Source of the DNA: Bufo bufo
Lineage: Eukaryota > Chordata > Amphibia > Anura > Bufonidae
Assembly (NCBI RefSeq): GCF_905171765.1
Contig: NC_053390.1
Location: forward strand, 138,169,468 to 138,233,467
Direction of reading: 5' to 3'
DNA: 64,000 nucleotides
The notes under the pieces are model-generated. The model did not search any database. It was given only the letters and a program-made list of their open reading frames with translations, and was not told the DNA's origin. Both the position numbers and the translations under genes were made by a program. Positions 1 through 11,769 of this stretch are shown here, in pieces. Each line of letters opens with the position of its first letter. Position 1 is the first letter of the stretch.

Positions 1-2960
1 CCTACCATTAAAAGTATAAGAAAAAGTATAAGAAAAAAGGAAGAAAAAGATGAAAAAGGGGGGATAAAGTAGGAGAAAACCAATCAGGAGAGATGAGATA
101 CGACAATACAGTGAATTTAAAAATATAAACCATGTACCGGTGTATACAATCAAGAGATCATCATGATAAATAAGTAAATAGATATCTGATCAAAAATAGT
201 GTGTGAAATAATAAATCGTAATATAATAGGTGAACCTACAAAAAGGTAACAGTGCATACAAATAGTGAACAATAAATATTTTATAAAGGAATATAAATAT
301 AATAGTGAACCTAGAAATAATCAAAAAAGTATATAAATATATATAAAAATGTGAAGCAACATATGTATACATATAGTATAATTAATAGTGCAGGAAATAC
401 TGTAAAATGTATCTCATATCCAGACAGTCATATTCATTATTGCACACGTCCACACGTTAATAGCAGCGATTCAGTTTGACCAAGACGGAGGGCACTCAAT
501 ATGTTTTTTCTTCCTTTTTTTCCTGAGTTTTCACCAGGGGTCACCAGAGATGGAAATAGCAACACATATGTATGGCAGAAGACAGTGAGCTAGGTGTATA
601 AAGAATAAAAAAAAGAGTTATTGACTAAAAACACATAAAAAGATATGAGCACAATAAATAAATGAAGATGAAAAAATATATAATAATACTAACATAAAAA
701 GAATAATAATAATTATAATTAAAAAAGTTGGTTGTATCGTATCCAAGGTCCAGATCCATCTTGTCTCGCGCTGAGCAAGCATCTTCATAACATTCCCCCC
801 TCTCATTCCCACATTCACGTGGTCAATGCCACGTATTTTCAAGAGAGACGGATTTCCTTGATGGAATTTCTTTAAATGCTTGGGAATCGGTTTTAAATTA
901 ACTAACTCGCCAACATCTTTGGCTTTCACTATATCTCGTATGTGTTCCCTCACTCTGATTTTTAGTCAACATAAATTTTTGGGCATGGGCAAGTTGCATA
1001 ATACACCACTGCTTTAGTGGTGCAGGTAATGCTGTGTCTGCTTTGATATATTTTAGTCTGCGCTGAGTTACTAAAGTCCGTAGCCTTCTCTATATTTGGA
1101 CACGCTACGCATCTGCCACATGGGGAACAACCCCATTTTGGTCCCCTGGAACCAAAGATTCCTCCACTATCTGCAGGTGTGTAGTAGGATTTGACGACCA
1201 AGGATGGATGAGGGGGTAGATATTGCGCCAGGACCGAATCAGTCCTCAAGATTGGCCAGAACCTTTTCAATAGCTGATACATATCCTCCCACTGGGAATG
1301 ATAGTTAGTAATGTACCTCACTGTTTCAACAGATTGATGTCTCACCTTAGGGTTCACTAAACTCTCTTGTGGTGTATTTCTTGCTCTATTATAGGCTTTT
1401 TTTTTTTATAGATCTTTTGCTATAACCCCGTTCGAGGAAACGGTTTTTCAAGATATCTGCCTGTTTCTCAAAATCTTCATTGCTAGAACATATCCTCTTT
1501 ATCCTAATGAATTGACCGGTTGGAATTCCTCTGATGGTTTGGATTGGGTGTGATGAGGACGCATGCAGTAAAGTATTAGCAGATGTCTCCTTCCTAAACA
1601 CATCCGTCTGTAGATAGCCCATGTCATCAGTCTTGATCTTAACGTCCAGAAAGTCCACCGTTTTGGGATTGGAGTTATAAGTTAGATGAATATTATAGTT
1701 GTTAATATTCAAACTGTCCATGAATCCCTGTAGTTCACCGACAGAACCATGCCAGATCAAGAAGATATCGTCGATGTACCGGGCCCAGAAAATGACCTGG
1801 TCCATCGACGTACCGTGATCTGACATGAATAGCTCCCTCTCCCAAAGCCCCAGGAAAAGGTTGGCATACGAAGGCGCAAAAGCCACCCCCATAGCCGTTC
1901 CCTGGAGCTGCAGGTAGAAGGAGCCATTGAATGTAAAGAAGTTGTGTGTCAACACAAAATACAGGAGTTCCGTGAGGTATTTAACCATGGCTCCATCATT
2001 AACACTCATGGATAAAAAGTACGATGCAGCTTTCATCCCATCCTCATTGTTTAATGCTAGTATATAGCGACTCCACATCGCACGTCACTAGGAGCATGCC
2101 AGAGTCTATGTCGATGCCATCTATCTTTTGGAGTAGGTCTGCTGTGTCCCGAGTGTATGACAGTAGGCATTCAACTAGTGGCTTTAGTTTGTAATCCAGA
2201 AACTTGCATACATTTTCAAAGGGCCCCCCACATCCCGATATTATGGGCCTACCTGGTGGTTTTTCCACATTTTTGTGGACTTTAGGTAGAAGATATAGGG
2301 TCGGTATTATTGGATTATCCACATTAAGTGCCTCGTACAGTTGTTTCGAGATGATGCCTTCTTCGACCGATTTGTCCAGGAGGTCTCGTAGATGTGTACT
2401 GTAGGATAGTAAGGGATTAAACGTAAGTTTCTTATAGCAAGCTGAGTTTCTCAACTGGCGGTAAGCCTCCACCTCATACATTTTACAAGGCTAAACAATT
2501 ACATTTCCGCCTTTGTCGGATGGTTTAAAAACAACGTCTTTGAAAGACTGTAGCTTTTTTAGGGATAAGCGTTGATCTTGTGTTAGGTTGTCACAGTGAT
2601 TGTTGCGAGGTAATCTATGGAGTTCATTGGCCACCGACCTCACGAAGAGATCAACAGCCGGGCACATAGTTAGGGATGGGAACTTTTCAGACCGTTTCCT
2701 TAAACATATAGGAATCTCACCTGATGACTCAACTGATTGTTCCTGCAGAAGACTCTCCAGAATTTCCACAGCTTCCCTTTCTACCGATGTTTTAAAAACG
2801 TTATCCTCCTCAGGTCTGTAAAACCACTTTTTAAATATCAACAGGCGTCCAAAGAGGTGAAGATCTTTCACCGCTATGAACACATCAAGAGATGCACAGG
2901 GCGAAATTTGTGATATATATAAAGAACCTTTTTTACATGTGAAATAGGTCCTATGTGTGT
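1..2960 (-). mobile_element. Penelope-like retroelement PLE-1, decayed
   Basis: This is a Penelope-like element read on the minus strand. It contains a reverse transcriptase, a Cys/His linker and a GIY-YIG endonuclease in that order (see the pseudogene entry at 720-2883). After the endonuclease, bases 1-720 are a very T-rich (minus strand) untranslated tail with no reading frame of note. I assign the tail to the element only because nothing separates it from the coding part. The 5' boundary is unclear; it lies near the TA-repeat at 2959-2980. I found no target-site duplication, so both ends are approximate, and the left end may lie outside the window. Confidence 0.7.
720..2883 (-). pseudogene. 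Penelope-like RT/GIY-YIG polyprotein, broken
   Basis: A reverse transcriptase fused to a GIY-YIG endonuclease, the enzyme pair Penelope-like elements use for target-primed reverse transcription. The segments are 2491-2883 (N-terminal, ending GGNVIV), 2044-2481 (fingers, with LPKVHK and GRPIISG), 1389-2078 (palm, with the catalytic YIDD motif and GTAMG), 962-1357 (linker with CxxCxxC and HxxxC, then the start of GIY-YIG, VVYYATCPC...IYV) and 618-953 (rest of the nuclease, with REHIRDI, RGG and RETRWI). An in-frame amber stop at 2491-2493 splits the first two. A frameshift near 2050-2075 and another at the A/T run near 1399-1410 follow. A small deletion with a frame change near 953-965 removes part of the nuclease core just after IYV, and the usual Gly there is Asp. 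The element cannot be active. The family call is secure; the subfamily is not determined. Confidence 0.88.
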
Positions 2961-2980
2961 ATATATATATATATATATAT
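2959..2980. repeat. (AT)n microsatellite
   Basis: A run of about eleven AT dinucleotides lies just upstream (minus-strand sense) of the Penelope-like coding region. Confidence 0.95.
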
Positions 2981-3430
2981 GTACAAACTTCGAGACATGC
3001 ACTTGCACTTTCTTTGGTTATTTGTGGATCTTAGCTGAGTCGTAGCTGAGTGTTGACCTCATTGCCCTTCTTATATGTAATCATGTTATGTCCCCTCAGG
3101 TGTAGTCCACCTTTTTATCTGATGTGATATATCACACAACAAATGAAATATATTTTTGATGCATTGTTTAATAAAGTATATGTACATTTTTGCTACTATA
3201 CCCGTCTAGTCTCAGTTCATCCTTTGTTCCTGTATGCTTATGTACACTGAGTGGGTATTTCTTATCACATAGGATCACTAAATGTGAACGCAAATCTATG
3301 TGTTTTCTGTGACTGTTGTTCTCCAATTATTCTGCAGAGTGTGTATAAGTTCATTGCCTAGTGGCCGGTGCTCCACAATTTGACAGTCAGAGCACTGATT
3401 TCTCTCCTTTTCCCCTCTATTCTCTCAGAG
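2981..3430. other. Gene-free stretch, nothing recognised
   Basis: AT-rich sequence with no usable frame, no terminal repeats and no tandem structure that I can see. It may include the 5' part of PLE-1. Confidence 0.5.
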
Positions 3431-3433
3431 TTA

Positions 3434-3842
3434 GGGCTCATGCCCACGAACGTAAGGGCTCCGTGCCCGTGCTGCAAACCGCATACGGCGGTTCTGCAGT
3501 ACACGGGTCACCAGCCGTGCACATTCTGCATCAGTGATGGGGACCCATTTACTCCAATGGGTCCGCAAATCCGGAGATGCAGAGCGTAAGCACGGATCGG
3601 AACCCCATGGAAGCACTACAGAGTGCTTCTGTGGTGTTTCTGGCCATTCCTCTGTACCTCAAAAAAGTAGTGCGCTACTTTTTTGCTGTGTGGACCATCG
3701 GATGCAGATTGCAGACCCCATTCAAGTGAATGGGTCCGCGATCCGCATGTGGCTGCCCCACGGTCGGTGCCTGTGCATTGCTGACCGCAATTTGTGGTCC
3801 GCAACACGGGCATGAAGCCCTTACGTTCGTGGGCATGAGCCC
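3434..3842. mobile_element. Harbinger-like MITE
   Basis: A 409-bp non-autonomous element with terminal inverted repeats: GGGCTCATGCCCACGAACGT on the left and its exact reverse complement on the right. It is flanked by the direct repeat TTA (3431-3433 and 3843-3845). A TTA/TAA duplication with GG-starting ends is typical of PIF/Harbinger transposons. The body is partly palindromic, with a strong AAAAAAGTAGTGCGCTACTTTTTT-type hairpin near 3660-3687 and two copies of a CCATTnACTnnAATGGGTCCG motif. There is no coding capacity; it would need a transposase in trans. Confidence 0.85.
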
Positions 3843-4077
3843 TTAGAGATAACAGCAGAGTAGAAGGGAAGGAAAGAATCCAAGGAGGGCAGCTGGCACA
3901 GGCGACAGATAGGGAAGAAAGAACAAACACAGCAGTTTGCAAGGGGGAGGCAGCATCATCCTGGAAAGATCCAGAATGTATTACTTTGAGGGACATGCCC
4001 ACATTAGAAAAGTATAAAAAAAATACTAAAGGGATGAAAAATGCAGGCAGAAACTTAGTGTAATTTCCATCAGTTGC

Positions 4078-4376
4078 TTAAAGGGAGTCTGTCACCAGGA
4101 AATTAACTGTTAAACCAGACACAATGCCTTATAGGACTAGCTCACCTGAATGTAATAAAATCTTTTACTTAGTGATCTTTTGCTTTTTTTCTGGAGAAAA
4201 AGTATTATAATTCATATTCAAATGAGCAGTCAAGTGCATTGGGTGGGGCCCAAGCCACTTAACGATTACTCCTCCCCATACTGTGGAGAAGATCTCCTTC
4301 ACTGATAAGCAGGAGAACCAATACTTCCTTCCCAACAATCGTCTGCTCAATTGAACAGTGTAAGGGGGCCTTAAGC
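4078..4376. mobile_element. TTAA-flanked MITE fragments, fused
   Basis: The left part begins TTAA then AGGGAGTCTGTCACCAGG, matching the end of the palindromic MITE at 49725-50349. The right part (about 4255-4372), with its clover of CTCCTCCCCATACTG and TTCCCAACAATCGTCTGC, matches 42140-42300 and ends GGGGGCC followed by TTAA. The two halves appear to come from different TTAA-type MITEs. The exact junction is not visible. Confidence 0.5.
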
Positions 4377-4379
4377 TCC

Positions 4380-6090
4380 ACAAATTGCCTTTTATTGCTT
4401 CTTACAAATAATAAATGCACTAAAGGAACAGCTTCCATATCCTCATTTACTTCTTCTTATGTACTTATTAGTATTTTGACGAGCCAAAGGCCCAGAAGTC
4501 AGTTTTTTAACTTGCATATCTATGTCATAAGTAAACCATGCTCATCTATGACCTTGACACCAAAGGAATAATAGAAAGACTCTCTCTCCCATGAGGACTG
4601 AATAGAGGTTTCTGACGGACTGCAATTAGTGTCACCTACTACAAACAGTAAACTTGTTCAAATATTCATTAATGTTATTTTATGATGGTGCAGCTTCATA
4701 TAATGGGAAGAATGACCTCCTCAGAGTGTCCTAGATGTAGAATGGCAGAGACTGATTTTACAAACTTAATGTTGGTGCTTCATAGTTTTGGGAGGAGGTG
4801 AAATCTTGAGCATGCAACAGCGAGAGTACAAGCCCATGTGCAAGATTTCAGTTCCAGGCATTGGAGAAGGGGAGGCAAAGGGTGAAAAGCAGAAGTGAAG
4901 TGGTACTCTGAGGGGTTAGGCCAGCCCCTCGGTGCTCCAAGCTCATTAGAATAGAAACAAAAGTATTAATTTATCAAAAACTACACATCTTGCTGCACAA
5001 GAGGGGTCATTGCATCAGCATGATAAACCCTAACAGGCACTATACCTGGTATACTAGAGTTAATAGTAGTATAGAAGGGAGTTTAAGTTATACTATAAGA
5101 TTACAGCTCAACGGTACAAATTTTGAAAACCGTGGACGGTGTGTCAATATTAGAGGTATTAGGTCACCGGCAATAACCAGGAATTTTAATTTGCATGTTA
5201 AGTTTCAAAAATCTATTTATCTTGTAACAACTCAGTAAAATGTTTACATATTTCTGTGCTTTGAAAAGGAATGACTGGTTAATAGACTTTCTTTATGTGG
5301 CTTGATAAATCAAGCTCTTTTAATATTCTGTACACTGCTGAAATTCAAGTTAAACTATGGAGATTCTGCTGGAATGCATAAATGAGTCTTAATTGCATGT
5401 ACAAAGAGCCAGATCCCTGAATTAGTGTGGATTAAAACATCATTTCACAGCCAAACAGAAACATGTTCCCAATCGCTGCACTTGAATTATTGTTATGTAG
5501 CTTGGGGCTTGTATTAAAATCACTGAATAATTGCAATCAGATTACTATAATCAAGTACTGGAACAGTAATTATAGGTTACAATCAGTTTAAGCTGCCCTG
5601 GAAGTCCAATATACTGATCATATGCGTATTAAAAGTTTATGTTAGTGATAAAATTAATGAACAGGATTATAAGCTCCTGTCTGTGAGATATGTTACACGT
5701 GTCTCGCTCTACACAGCACGCTATTTGCATAGACAGGACATCTAATATGTTTACACGTTTTAAAGCTCCTGTACAACCAATCAATTTCTAGGAGCAGTCA
5801 AGTATGGACATCCGTGAATCACCTGGAACATAATTACATTTCTCCTTAACCCATTACTTCCTGCACTCCGAGTTAATAACGTGTGAAAAGAGACACTCTT
5901 AACCTTACTATACCCATTCACAGTTGGTGAATTTGTTCTGAATTGTCACATCTGCTGTATAAATATGTGACTTCGAATGACATACAGTGAATTGGAAATA
6001 GAAAAAAAAATATTTATTTGTTTTATTTTGTTCTTTTAAATAAAGATCATATTTTATAATCCTATTTAGGTCAATGACTAATGGCTAAAG
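4380..6090. other. Gene-free stretch, probably host unique sequence
   Basis: About 1.7 kb of AT-rich DNA with no transposon ends, tandem repeats or convincing frames. The longest frame (about 80 codons at 4990-5238) has no recognisable motif and AT-driven composition. From 6090 to 6233 there are imperfect inverted pieces (GATTATCGGGAA and ACCTGATAATC) of a decayed MITE, into which hAT-A was later inserted. Confidence 0.6.
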
Positions 6091-6899
6091 CTTTATTTAT
6101 ACTATCCTATTGGGAAGATTATCGGGAATGTTTGTATGAACACTTGTACCTGATAATCTGCTGATGTAACTGTTCCGAAGATCACCGGATGAAAGAGCGA
6201 GATGCTCATTCATTGATTGAAATGATTGTTCATGCGGACACTAGTGATGATCGAGCACCAAAGTATTCGGGTGTTCGGGTATTCGACCCGAACACATTGC
6301 TATATTTGTGTGCTCGACCGAGCACCCGAGTATAATGGAAGTCAATGGGACACAACCAGGCATCCCCTGCTCTGAAGAGGGGAGGGTGCCTGGTCCATTG
6401 GAAAAGGTCAGAAAGTGACAGAAACACCACAAAAATGGATCGAAAACAGCATGGGGACGATGTCTGGATGCATCTGGGACTCCCAGGTCGCTGCTGGGAA
6501 CCATGTTGTCCGAGTTATACGCCACTTTTACAGACTGACAAAAATATGCACAAACCCCCCCCCCCCCCAAAAAAAAAAAAACAATTTTACAGGAAACATT
6601 GTTAGGAAACATTCTTTTCTGTTTATTCAATTGTATATAAAGTCCAAGTTCTGCAAAAAATTACAAGCAAGAGGCCCTCCGAAACAGCCTGTATATCACA
6701 TAAAGGAGGGCCTCATTCACATTGTGGGACTCCTACACTCATAAAGCCTATGCACTAAGTGAAAGGGCTGCCAAAAATTACAAGAAACCGGCATTCCAAA
6801 ACACCCTTTGTTACACATAAAGAAGGGCATCATACACACCCTTGAAAAATTATGATTGGTGGCCTGCTGGTGACCCTCGAAAACATTTGGAGCAAGGGC

Positions 6900-7300
6900 T
6901 TGCAGATCTGACCATCCAAAACATGAAGGGTAAGGGCCTGCTGCTGAGCTGACCCTCTAAAACATTAGGGGCGAGGGCCTGCTGGTGAGCTGAAGATCTA
7001 AAACATTATATGCGAGTGCCTGTTGGTGAGCTGACGTTCTAAAACACTATATGCTAGTGTCTGCAGGTGAGCTGACGCTGTAAAACATTATATGCGAGTG
7101 CATGCTGTTCAGCTAACACTCTAAAACATTATATGCAAGTTCCTGCAGGTGAGCTGACGCTCTAAAACATTATATGCGAGTGCATGCTGTACAGCTGACG
7201 CTCTAAAACATTATATGCGAGTGCATGCTGTTCAGCTGAACCTATAAAAAAATTGAGTTGAGGGCCTGCAGTTGAGCGGACCCTATAAAAATAATTTGAG
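6900..7300. repeat. About 42-bp tandem repeats of the hAT-A family
   Basis: Roughly ten imperfect copies of a unit containing GAGCTGACGCTCTAAAACAT and TATATGCGAGTGC. The same unit, in reverse complement, forms the arrays at 36890-37155 and 38880-39430 in hAT-B, so it is a family-specific subterminal satellite. Confidence 0.85.
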
Positions 7301-7443
7301 TGGAGGGAATATATACAATCTGGATGAGGAGGAGAAAACAACCATATACTCTTTTTTTGTGGTGGAAAAGGTGCATGGGAATACACTACAGTAGATTGAG
7401 TACATTATAAATGATAGATTGAAACTGCCTTTATGTTCATATT

Positions 7444-10400
7444 TTAGCTCTCCTCTGGTGGGGTTGAGAAGTCAGGGGCAATCCAGGCCTTGTTAAATTT
7501 TATCTGAGTCAATCTGTCAGCATTACCAGTGGACAAGCAGATACGCTTATCTGTTATAATGCCACCAGCAGCACTAAATACCCGCTCAGACAAAACGCTG
7601 GCGGCAGGGCAGGCCAGCACCTCCAAGGCGTAGAGCGCAAGTTCATGCCACGTGTCCAGCTTGGACACCCAGTAGTTGTAAGGCACTGAGGGATCATTTA
7701 GGATGCTGACATGGTCTGCTAGGTATTCCTTCACCATCTTCCAAAACTTTTACCTCTTTGTACCACTAGGCCGCGCTTCAGGGTGAGGTTGTTGGCGGGG
7801 GTTATGAAAGTGTCCCATGCCTTGGAGAGTGTTGCACTGCCTTTGTTGGAACTGCTGTGTGTTCCCCTTGTCTCCCTTCCTCGGTTGCCTAAGGAACTCG
7901 GACTCTGCCGCCAGTGTTGTCAGATGGAAAATTTTGGTGCAATCTCTCAACAAGTACCTTCTGGTATTGCACTGTTTTACTCGTCCTCTCCACCACAGGA
8001 ATGAGAGATGAGAATTTCTCTTTGTAGTGGGGATCGAGAAGGGTGAACACCCAGTAATCCGTGTTATCTAAAATGCGTATAACGAGAGGATCGCGGGAAA
8101 GGCAGCCTAACATGAAGTCAGCCATGTGTGCCAGAGTACCAACAGGCAAGATGTTGATGTTGACATCAGGATGACTCTCCATATCCTCATCCTCCTCCTC
8201 CTCTTCTGCCCATCCACACTGAACAGATGGAATTAAAGTTCCATGGGTACTACCCTCTGTAGCAGAGGCAACTGTCTCCAGCTCCTCCTCCTCCTCTTCA
8301 TGGTCCAATTCGCGCTGAGAAGACGAACTGTGGGTGGCCTGGCTATCACCCTGTGTAATGTCCTCCCCCATTTCCTCGTCTGCCACATTCAGAACATCGT
8401 CCTTAATTGTGAGTAGCAATCGTTTGAGTAGACACAGCAGTGGGATAGTTACGCTGATAATAGCGTTATCGCTACTAACCATCTGTGTGGATTCATGAAA
8501 GTTTTTTACAACCTCACAGAGGTCGGACATCAATGCCCACTACTCACTTGTGAATAGTGGCAGTTGACTCGAAAGGCGACGACCATGTTGCAGCTGGTAT
8601 TCCACAACTGCCCTCTGCTGCTCACAAAAGCTGGCCAACATGCAGAATGTAGAGTTCCAGCGCGTGCTCACATTGCACAACAGTCGATGAGCTGGAAGCC
8701 GTAAGCGCTGCTGCAGCGTTGACAGGCCGGCTGAAGCTGTAGACGATCTGCGGAAATGGGCACACATGCAGCGCGCCTTCACTAGTACCTCTGGCAAATT
8801 GGGGTATGTTTTGATAAACCGCTGAACCACTAAGTTTTAGACGTGGGCTAAGCATGGGATGTGTGTCAGGTTGCCGAGCTCCAAAGCCGCCACCAAGTTA
8901 TGGCCATTGTCAGACACAACCATGCCTGGTTGTAGGTTGAGTGGCGAGAGCCACAGCTCAGTCTGGAACCTTATACCCTGCCATAGCTCTGCGGCGGTGT
9001 GCTGTTTGTCGCCTAAGCAGATCAGCTTCATCACGGCCTGTTGACGCTTACCCACAGCAGTGCTACACTGCTTCCAGCTTGCGACTGATGGCTGACTGCT
9101 GTTGGAGGTGGAAGTGAATGAGGAGGTGGCGGACACCGTGAAAAATAGTGGCGGTTGGGGACTGCGTACCGAGGGACGGCCGTCGACATCAGCCTGCAGA
9201 AGACCTCAGTGTCCACAAGCCTAAATGGCAACATTTCAAGGGCCAGTAATGTCAAAAGTTGCATATTTAGTGCTATGGCTTGTGGGTGGGTGGGTGGGTG
9301 GGTATTTGCGCTTGCGTTCAAATGACTGTGTTATGGACATTTGGATGCTGCGCTTGGACAGGAAAGTGGATGTTGTTGCTAATGGTTCATGCGAAGGTCC
9401 AGGTGCAGTGCGAGGGGCATCCGGGCCTCTGGCTTTGACAGGGGATTGGCCAGCAGTGCGTAACACAGGGGAAGAGGAGGCAGTGGTGTGACCCACAGAC
9501 CCAGATTGTGGACCCAGGCGTTCGGCCCACTTTTTAGGGTGCTTGGATGCCCATGTTGCGGATCATGCTGGTTGTGGTGAGGTTGCTAGTATTCACGCCC
9601 CGGCTCATTTTTGTACGGCACAGGTTGCAAACTAACCACCCTTTTGTCGTCTGCACTTTCCTCAAAAAAGCATCATACTGTGGAACACCTACCCCTTGGC
9701 AAGGTAGATTCATGCATGGTGGTGCTCGGTGTAACGGTTGTGGGCTTGTTTGGTGTGGACCGACTTTTCCCTTTTGCAACCCCGCTGCCTCTTCCAGCCT
9801 GTTGCAGTGCTGCGGATCCCTCCCACTCTGTACTACTGTCCTCGCTCGGCTTTTCACCTTCCCATGTTCGGTCAGTGACCTCAACATCCACGACCTCCTC
9901 TTCCATTTCCTCTCTCTGCTCATCCTCCTGACTTGACCTAACCACAACCTCAATGATTGACAACTGTGTCTCATCATCATCCACCTCATGAACGAATGAT
10001 TTCCGTTCACTACCGTCATCTTCTTGAGACTGTGAAGACTCAAGGGGTTGGGAATCAGGTCACAATATCTCAGGTCCCTCTTCAAGCGTGCTGGGCGCGA
10101 GGGCCAATCTAATAGTGGCGCTGGAAAGAGCTCCTCGGAATATCCGAGTGTGGGATTACTCATTTGGCAAGCCTCTCCATGGTGGGAGGAAGGATGATCA
10201 GAGTGAGGATTCGGTTGACCAGACTCTTGGCTACAGAGACTAGACTTGGTGGAAGAGAGGGTGGTGCTTAACCGACTGGAAGCATTATCTTCACAATCCA
10301 ACCGACCAACTGTTTGCACTGGTCCAACTTGGACAGTGCTGTCCTGCGCCGCCCAGCTAAGTTGGACATGAAGCTGGGTACGGTGGATGTTTTTTTTTTT

Positions 10401-10513
10401 TTTTCTGGTGCACTAGCAGCAGGCACAGTTTCATTGCACCCAGGGCCCCGGCCTATGCGTGCTCCATCAGCATCACGCCCACTTCCCCGTCCTTTATTGC
10501 TCACCTTCTTCAT
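7444..10513 (-). pseudogene. hAT (BED zinc-finger) transposase, broken
   Basis: A cut-and-paste transposase of the hAT superfamily, in pieces. Near 9530-9690 a BED-like zinc finger is seen (TTKGWLVCNLC followed by SRG and a T..MIRN..I.A stretch). Near 8837-8930 lies the second catalytic region (VVSDNGHNLVAAL, then HIPCLAHV). At 8620-8700 there is the VSTRWNST motif. At 7444-7737 is the C-terminal dimerisation domain (YW, LACPAASVLSERVFSAAG, KR, L...N). Acidic linkers lie at 8160-8330 and 9870-10010. In-frame stops occur at about 8837, 8540 and 7746, and frame changes near 7900, 9130 and 9530. The region expected to hold the first catalytic Asp, between YFSR (about 9165) and the 9020-9110 block, is missing. 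It is therefore inactive. A ZBED-type hAT is the best family fit. Confidence 0.85.
10386..10404. repeat. Poly-T run in hAT-A transposase 5' part
   Basis: A long T tract (poly-Lys on the coding minus strand). It is a likely slippage site within the transposase N-terminal region. Confidence 0.8.
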
Positions 10514-10559
10514 AGTAATGGTTTTGTCACTAGATGTGGCACAGATTGTTTAACTGTGC

Positions 10560-10709
10560 GCTAAAGACACAGTTTTCGGATGCAGGACAGTATATGTCAC
10601 AGAAACCCACAGAATATGGACACTATATTAGGCCCAGATTATTGGAATTTGCAATACAGACACTGTTTCCTAATGCAGTACAGTATCAGTTACAGAACAC
10701 CACAGGTTA
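10560..10709. repeat. 93-bp repeats of hAT-A, left of the gypsy insertion
   Basis: One full and one partial copy of a 93-bp unit containing TTAGGCCCAGATTATTGGAA and GCAATACAGACACTG. The array resumes at 18418 on the far side of the retrotransposon, so it was one array before the insertion. It lies upstream of the transposase and could be part of its promoter region; that role is a guess. Confidence 0.85.
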
Positions 10710-11638
10710 TGTAACGGGGTTTTGGGGGCGCCCCCTAGTGTCTATGGGGTCCCTAACCCTAGTTAACTCACTATGCCTGACAGGCGGATCCTGAGCCTCC
10801 GCTATCTGGGAGTTGGGGTACATGTCTGCGGCAGTGCCTCCACCCAGTGGAACATCCGGGGTAGGGATGTGAGGCTCCACTGGGAACATACTTGGTGCAA
10901 ATGAGACTGACACAGCCTAACTGGAATTAACTTTATATAGTGCGTAACAAAATGAACCAACATGCATAGGAAAATACGGTAGCGTAACACAAATAACAGG
11001 GTAATGTGGATTCTTCCTCACCCACCCACTAGCACACCTGCGTCCCACCCCCCTATCTTCGCCCTAATGGCCGTTGGTGCACATAGGAGAGATGGGGCCC
11101 TTATAAGCTCTTGCTCCGCAGGGTCACTGAAGCAGCCTGAGCTGTGTAATGTCCGTCACTGGACCTCAGAGTCTTTATTGTGGTGAGGAGACAGGTGCCC
11201 TGTGGTGATACAGGGAGAGGTTTGACTTACCCTCACAACACCATCTACCAGGCCAGTCCGCAGCAATCTCCTTTCACTGTATTCACCAGACGTCTGGACT
11301 CAGTGCTTGTCTTTGCCAGCGGTCCCTCTCTCAGCAAGTGTGATCTTTGGTGAAGTAAGTTCTCTCCGCCAGGTTCTATCTCTGTGCTGCAGTCTCTCAA
11401 TGCCAGACCCATGTCCTCTCTCTGGCTGAGCAAATCGTAGCTTCTCCAAACTTTTCCAGGACCTTCCACCCTAGAGCTGTGCAGCCAGCGTCGTTTTAGG
11501 ACCTGCGATGATGTCACTAACCATGTGACTCCTTTCAGCCAGTCATGTGATCAATGCTCAATGTCTCATTAACAGCATACTGAGTCCATCTACTGGGCAT
11601 TTCAGATAACGCAGCCGGTGTAACTTCACAGGGTTACA
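10710..11638 (-). repeat. 3' LTR of the gypsy element
   Basis: A 929-bp long terminal repeat, near-identical to 17487-18413. On the minus strand it starts TGTAACCCTGTG and ends CCCCGTTACA. Small differences from the 5' LTR are scattered (for example near 10965-10980, 11090 and 11360). A short frame of the gag N-terminus is present here too but ends at the LTR edge. Confidence 0.96.
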
Positions 11639-11650
11639 TACTCCCCCTTG
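11639..11650 (-). promoter_or_regulatory. Polypurine tract
   Basis: CAAGGGGGAGTA on the minus strand lies immediately upstream of the 3' LTR, the position and composition expected of the plus-strand primer of an LTR retrotransposon. Confidence 0.8.
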
Positions 11651-11769
11651 AAAAATACTTGCCTTCCACTGGCAAGTCCGAGCCAGGGGGCTTAACAAAA
11701 ATTCAACAGAAAAATGTTTAGCATACATACAGTACAGTTGGCACAGTAATATCCTAGCTAGCTATTTAT

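Noticed and set aside
3616..4002. 128-codon minus-strand frame
   Set aside because: It overlaps the Harbinger-like MITE and continues into unrelated flank; no motif.
4990..5238. 82-codon plus-strand frame as a gene
   Set aside because: No domain, no splice or promoter context, AT-rich background frequency of such frames is high.
9225..9931. Plus-strand frames opposite the hAT-A transposase
   Set aside because: They are antisense shadows of the acidic and Ser-rich transposase linkers.
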